DNA of 64,000 bases, taken from the NCBI GenBank assembly GCA_973895155.1, contig OZ316896.1, positions 10,168,001-10,232,000 on the forward strand, read 5' to 3'. Below are positions 60,656 to 64,000 of the stretch, piece after piece. Each line of letters starts with the position of its first letter. The stretch's first letter is position 1. The notes beneath the pieces were generated by a model. The model was given only the letters and a program-made list of their open reading frames with translations, ran no database searches and was not told where the DNA came from. A program made the position numbers and the translations under genes. This DNA is from Marsupella aquatica (taxonomy: Eukaryota > Marchantiophyta).

Positions 60656-62008
60656 TTTTAGAGAACGGGGCCAAATAGAGTACAAAAGAAGAAACAAAAG
60701 GTCCTAAGTGGATAAAAACCAAAGGCCAAAGAAGCTAGCAATAGTAAACCCCTACAAACAAGGGAAGAGGAACCAAAACTAACATAAATGGACAGAGGTC
60801 CTCATCAAACCTAGCAAATGTGACAAAAAGCTAATGGTACACATCAAGTGTCAAAACTAAATCGACAAGTGGGACTGGAATGTCCTCTAGGGGGCTAGCC
60901 GTTGCGGAGGCACACTAGCACCCACTCTGAGAAATTGACGATAGATGGCCCAAACTTGAGTACGTTGTAAGGTGACTGAAATGCGTTGGCAAAAGTGTGT
61001 GGTTAAAAGAGATAGCGGGGGACCGATAGGACCTATCCGACCATGAATATCCTGAGCAAGCTGTCATGGAATCCCATCAAACTGATGATGGAGACACCCA
61101 AAGATCTCAAGAGCAAGGGGGAGGAAGCCATCAGATGAAGCTGGTGGAACATTTTTGGCTTCCTTCATTGTTGTCGCTAGTGATGCTGCTGCCCTGGCTG
61201 TTGTTGTCACTGTTGTTGTCACTATCCCGATGATGTCTTGGCGCAATGGGTTTGTCACCACTACATTTGCCAAAGTACGTTAATCATCATGGACCATGGT
61301 AAGGTCCCAAGGTAAGATGGACCCATAATGCTGTGACGGAGTAGCAAGTAACTCGAGCACCACCTTGCATGTGGACCAAAGAGCCAAAGAGAACCTAAGC
61401 AGGTGCATCTCTCATAGAGTCGACGTGAACAATAATGGATTTGCCACCCAAATTGCACCAAAGAAGATGGACACATGTGGCATCACAAGGCTTCCCATAT
61501 CTGCATGAAGTAGGTAAACCTCGGGGGTCTCACTACATGGGGACCTCCCCATCACCTGCGACGTTTTTAGGCCTTGGACCCCCTAAAATGTAAGAATTTT
61601 TTTTAACCCCTATAAAGTTGGAATATTCTTGGAATATTCCAAAAATTGGATTAAAAAGGCCCTAATGTTCTTATAAGTCTCAAAATTGAATTTAAAAGAC
61701 CCTATTGTTCTTCTACAAAAATTCTCAAGTCTTCCCTTACAACCAATAAAATGACCCTATCCTTCGTCGCACGTGATATGCCATTTTTGTGGAAGTGAAA
61801 CCCTCGAGAGGTAAACGTACAAGAAGTGCCCAATACAAAGATGCATGGCTATCAAGAACTCCTCAAAATTAAGACATCATTCCATAGATGAGGAATGACT
61901 AAATTGGCCTAAAGTCAGCCTCCTACGCACTTCCCTTTGGAAGAAAGCATCTGAGTTTGATCTGTGTCAGGTGCCTCAGTGAGGATGCTAGAGAGGGTGA
62001 AAGCATGG
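60656..62008 (-). pseudogene. Decayed second copy of the endonuclease-type non-LTR element
   Basis: The minus strand matches the element at 43.9-45.8 kb over its C-terminal coding part and 3' untranslated region, including a diverged ADVVVANPL segment (61250-61270), the LPLALE stretch and ATGTACCATTAGCTTTTTGT after the frame. Frameshifts and stops break the frame. It is interrupted by a MITE at 61520-61808. Similarity stops abruptly at 62008, so it too is 5'-truncated, at a different point from copy 1. The 3' limit is approximate. Confidence 0.85.
61520..61808. mobile_element. hAT-type MITE family A, 289 bp, with 8-bp target duplication
   Basis: Terminal inverted repeats CTCGGGGGTCTCACT and CTCGAGGGTTTCACT (right end, read inverted). 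AGGTAAAC flanks it at 61512-61519 and 61809-61816. The paralogous element has this 8-mer once (GTTTACCT, 44858-44865), with continuous homology on both sides, so the empty site is known. No coding capacity. Confidence 0.93.
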
Positions 62009-62281
62009 ACTTTCTTCTATGACACCTTGGACGAGGTGATCTTCATGAGACAACTGCTAGATTTTGTGAAGAGAGCACAACTTGAGGAGTTGGTTTGCAG
62101 ATTGCTAAAATCTTTGTATGGATTGAAGTAGTCGCCGAGACAATGGAACAAGCGGTTTGACAATTGGATCCATACACAAGGTTTTCACAGGAGTGTATTT
62201 AACCCTTGTGTGTATCCAAAACTAGTGAAGAATGTTATCTTTGGGTTAATTATTTTAGTGCTTTATGTGGATGACGTGCTT

Positions 62282-62883
62282 CTCAGGGACCTCAATCCAA
62301 GGAGTGTCTCATATCACATGCAAAGTTTTGGGGGAATAAACACCATAAAACTTAAGTCAATAAAGTTTTTTTGAGGAATTTTTTACCCCTAAGTTAATGA
62401 AATATTCTTGGAATGTTCACAAATTTGATTTTAAAAAAATCTTTGATTCTTATAAGTCTCAAAATTGTATTAAAACAACCCCAATGTTCTTTAACCAAAT
62501 TTTTAAAGTCTTTCACTCTTGGGGGTTTCACTTCCACAAAATGGCACATCACGTGCGATGAAGGATATGACCATTTTATTGGTTCAAAGAAAAGACTTAA
62601 GAATTTTCTCAAAAGAATAATACGTTCTTTTGAATCCAATTTTGAGACTTATAAGAACATACACTAGGGCCCTTCTAACCAAATTTTTGGAATATTCTAC
62701 CTTTACAGGGGTTGAAAAAAATATATTTTTTCTTACATTTTATAGGTTTCGAGGCCTAAAAACATTGCAGGTGATGGGGAGGCCTTCAAATAGTGAGACC
62801 CCCAAGCTTTCATTAAACCCAATAAAAAACCATATATTTATTCTAGTGTGATGGGTTGGAAGGAAAGAAGTGAGGACCTCGGG
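62282..62883. mobile_element. Outer hAT-type MITE (family A), interrupted by another copy
   Basis: Left end CTCAGGGACCTCAATCC, right end GAAGTGAGGACCTCGGG. The flanks ACGTGCTT (62274-62281) and ACATGCTT (62884-62891) match at 7 of 8 bases and lie inside the reverse-transcriptase code. Without the inner copy and one target duplication it is about 305 bases, the family size. It is the more diverged and so older of the nested pair. Confidence 0.85.
62518..62806. mobile_element. Inner hAT-type MITE (family A), 289 bp, reverse orientation
   Basis: Begins CTTGGGGGTTTCACTT and ends AGTGAGACCCCCAAG, a near-perfect inverted repeat. It is flanked by CTTTCACT (62510-62517) and CTTTCATT (62807-62814), 7 of 8 matching. 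The family sequence AAGTCTT...CCAATAAAA is continuous across the insertion in other copies. It has the same length as the copy at 61520. Confidence 0.92.
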
Positions 62884-63000
62884 ACATGCTTATTGCGGCC
62901 AAGATAGGTGTGAGATTGTCAAGTTGAAAGCATTGCTCAATGCAGAGTTTAAGATGAAGGACTTAGGGTCAACTAAGACAATTTTGGGTACGGAGAAGTC

Positions 63001-64000
63001 GCAAAACTCGACTACATTAACACTTAGCTCCGGCGTTGCTGACTCCGACACCGAGCTCCCTTATGGTCCAGGCCCGGATAGGCCATCCGGGGAGGACTTA
63101 GCATGGGGAGACTTGTGGGCAATGGGACGTGGCATTGGCGAAGGCAAGGCGCCAGGCTGATGTCACGCAATTAGGACTTAGACTAGCTGAGGGCCCTTGG
63201 GGAATCACTCATCGGATTCTTAGAACCACGTGTGAACAAATAAAAGCTATTTAAAATCCTGTCCAATTAATAATTATAATCACAAATCTGTAATGAAGTG
63301 GATTAATTAACTTCTTATCTCATATTATTTTTATTTCTATGTAAGGATATTACCACATAGTGTATGTCACGCGTCACCAACGGATTGGTCCATGTGTCAC
63401 TTGCTTAATAGTGTAGGTCATGTATTTGTAGTTTAATTTTTTACAATGGTATTAGTTGTTAACATGGATAGATTTAAAGCAAAAACATGTTTATAGAATA
63501 AATCACAATGACCCCTACATATCAATAATTTCGCGATACTTTATAAAGACACAAGGGGTTTTACAATGAGTTTCCAAAGTAGTTATGAATGACTCAAGGG
63601 TGTTTTTAATATATTAAGAATTATTTATATATATTTTTCAAGGGTCTCTTAAATTTACCATATGAAAATTAATGAGGGGTATGTAACATGTAAGTGTTCA
63701 TAGGGGTGTTAAATAGGAGTTTTAGCCTAATGATTCCCTAGGGCTGAGGGCTAGTTGGGTTGAGGGGAAAAGGGTCGGGCTCAAGGTCGACCGTTCGGAC
63801 CCCGGACGAACTTTGATTTATGAGGGCTTGAGAGAGAGCTCCTCTTGGGCCCAAGGCCAATGGAGTTGAAGCCATGGGCAATGGACGCTTGGGGCACGAG
63901 TTATAGCCCGATCCGAGTGGTGATGAGATCTGAGGGCCTAGGCATGAGCACTGGGTTGACCCAATCGCAACGGTCTAAGGCACTCTGCTTGTGGACGCCT
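63001..64000. other. No gene recognised; probable retroelement debris
   Basis: After the copia fragment comes a GC-richer block (63030-63190) with several Asp/Gly-rich openings, then AT-rich sequence to about 63740, and a second GC-richer block at the right edge. The blocks may be parts of a long terminal repeat or internal region, but no paired ends are visible inside the window. Confidence 0.35.

Larger units (their letters stand above)
62009..63000 (+). pseudogene. Ty1/copia reverse-transcriptase fragment, split by nested MITEs
   Basis: The left part, 62009-62281, encodes a copia-type palm segment: a DEVIFMRQ-like start, SLYGLK, then SPRQWNKRFD and LYVDD. An in-frame stop follows SLYGLK where Gln is expected. 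The right part, 62884-63000, continues with MLIAAK, LKALLNAEF and KMKDLG words and needs one frameshift. Between them lies the MITE pair at 62282-62883, which entered in or just after the YVDD codons. No LTR, integrase or protease was found nearby. The element cannot be functional. The left edge abuts the truncated non-LTR copy. Confidence 0.85.

Noticed and set aside
1-64000. CRISPR arrays, bacterial operons, rRNA
   Set aside because: No regularly spaced short repeats with unique spacers, no ribosome-binding sites, no rRNA words; the window is eukaryotic.

Overview
This window is nuclear DNA of a plant, most likely a seedless land plant such as a moss, liverwort or lycophyte; the lineage is an inference. 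It shows GT-AG introns of about 70 to 750 bases that are often T-rich. It carries a plant-type inositolphosphorylceramide synthase in twelve exons, a plastid-type DnaJ zinc-finger protein and a secreted DUF3455 protein. Much of the rest is transposon remains. There are no bacterial operons, ribosome-binding sites or CRISPR arrays.

Three protein-coding genes could be assembled exon by exon with all splice phases agreeing. They are an IPC synthase (151-4281, +), a four-CxxC zinc-finger protein (8339-9706, +) and a DUF3455 secreted protein (37266-38489, -). Weaker candidate exons lie at 12.05-12.21, 13.75-14.27, 15.68-16.40, 16.48-16.62 and 17.07-17.28 kb, and in 31-36 kb. They read like coding sequence but I do not recognise the families, and some candidates on opposite strands conflict. 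A segment near 14.34-15.00 kb has a diverged direct copy near 34.74-35.43 kb.

The remainder is gene-poor: 17.3-36 kb and 39-64 kb hold mobile elements and tandem repeats. A 1163-bp inverted-repeat transposon with a perfect 10-bp target duplication lies at 24968-26130. A tRNA-derived SINE family is present near 36.2, 48.6 and 58.4 kb. A 5'-truncated non-LTR retroelement with an endonuclease-like C-terminus (43890-45768) carries the longest ORF of the window. A MITE family with 8-bp target duplications, as in hAT elements, is found near 50.7, 53.3, 61.5 and 62.3-62.9 kb. A second inverted-repeat family starts AGGGCRTCTCAAA and is found at 21.5, 39.3 and 49.0 kb.

The most informative structure is at 60.6-63.0 kb. 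A reverse-oriented, decayed second copy of the non-LTR element is interrupted by one MITE, and the uninterrupted target is preserved in the copy at 44.86 kb. It abuts a broken Ty1/copia reverse-transcriptase fragment. That fragment is split at its YVDD motif by a MITE that is itself split by another MITE. The target duplications of the three MITE insertions can be read directly. The three assembled genes show no sign of acting in one pathway.
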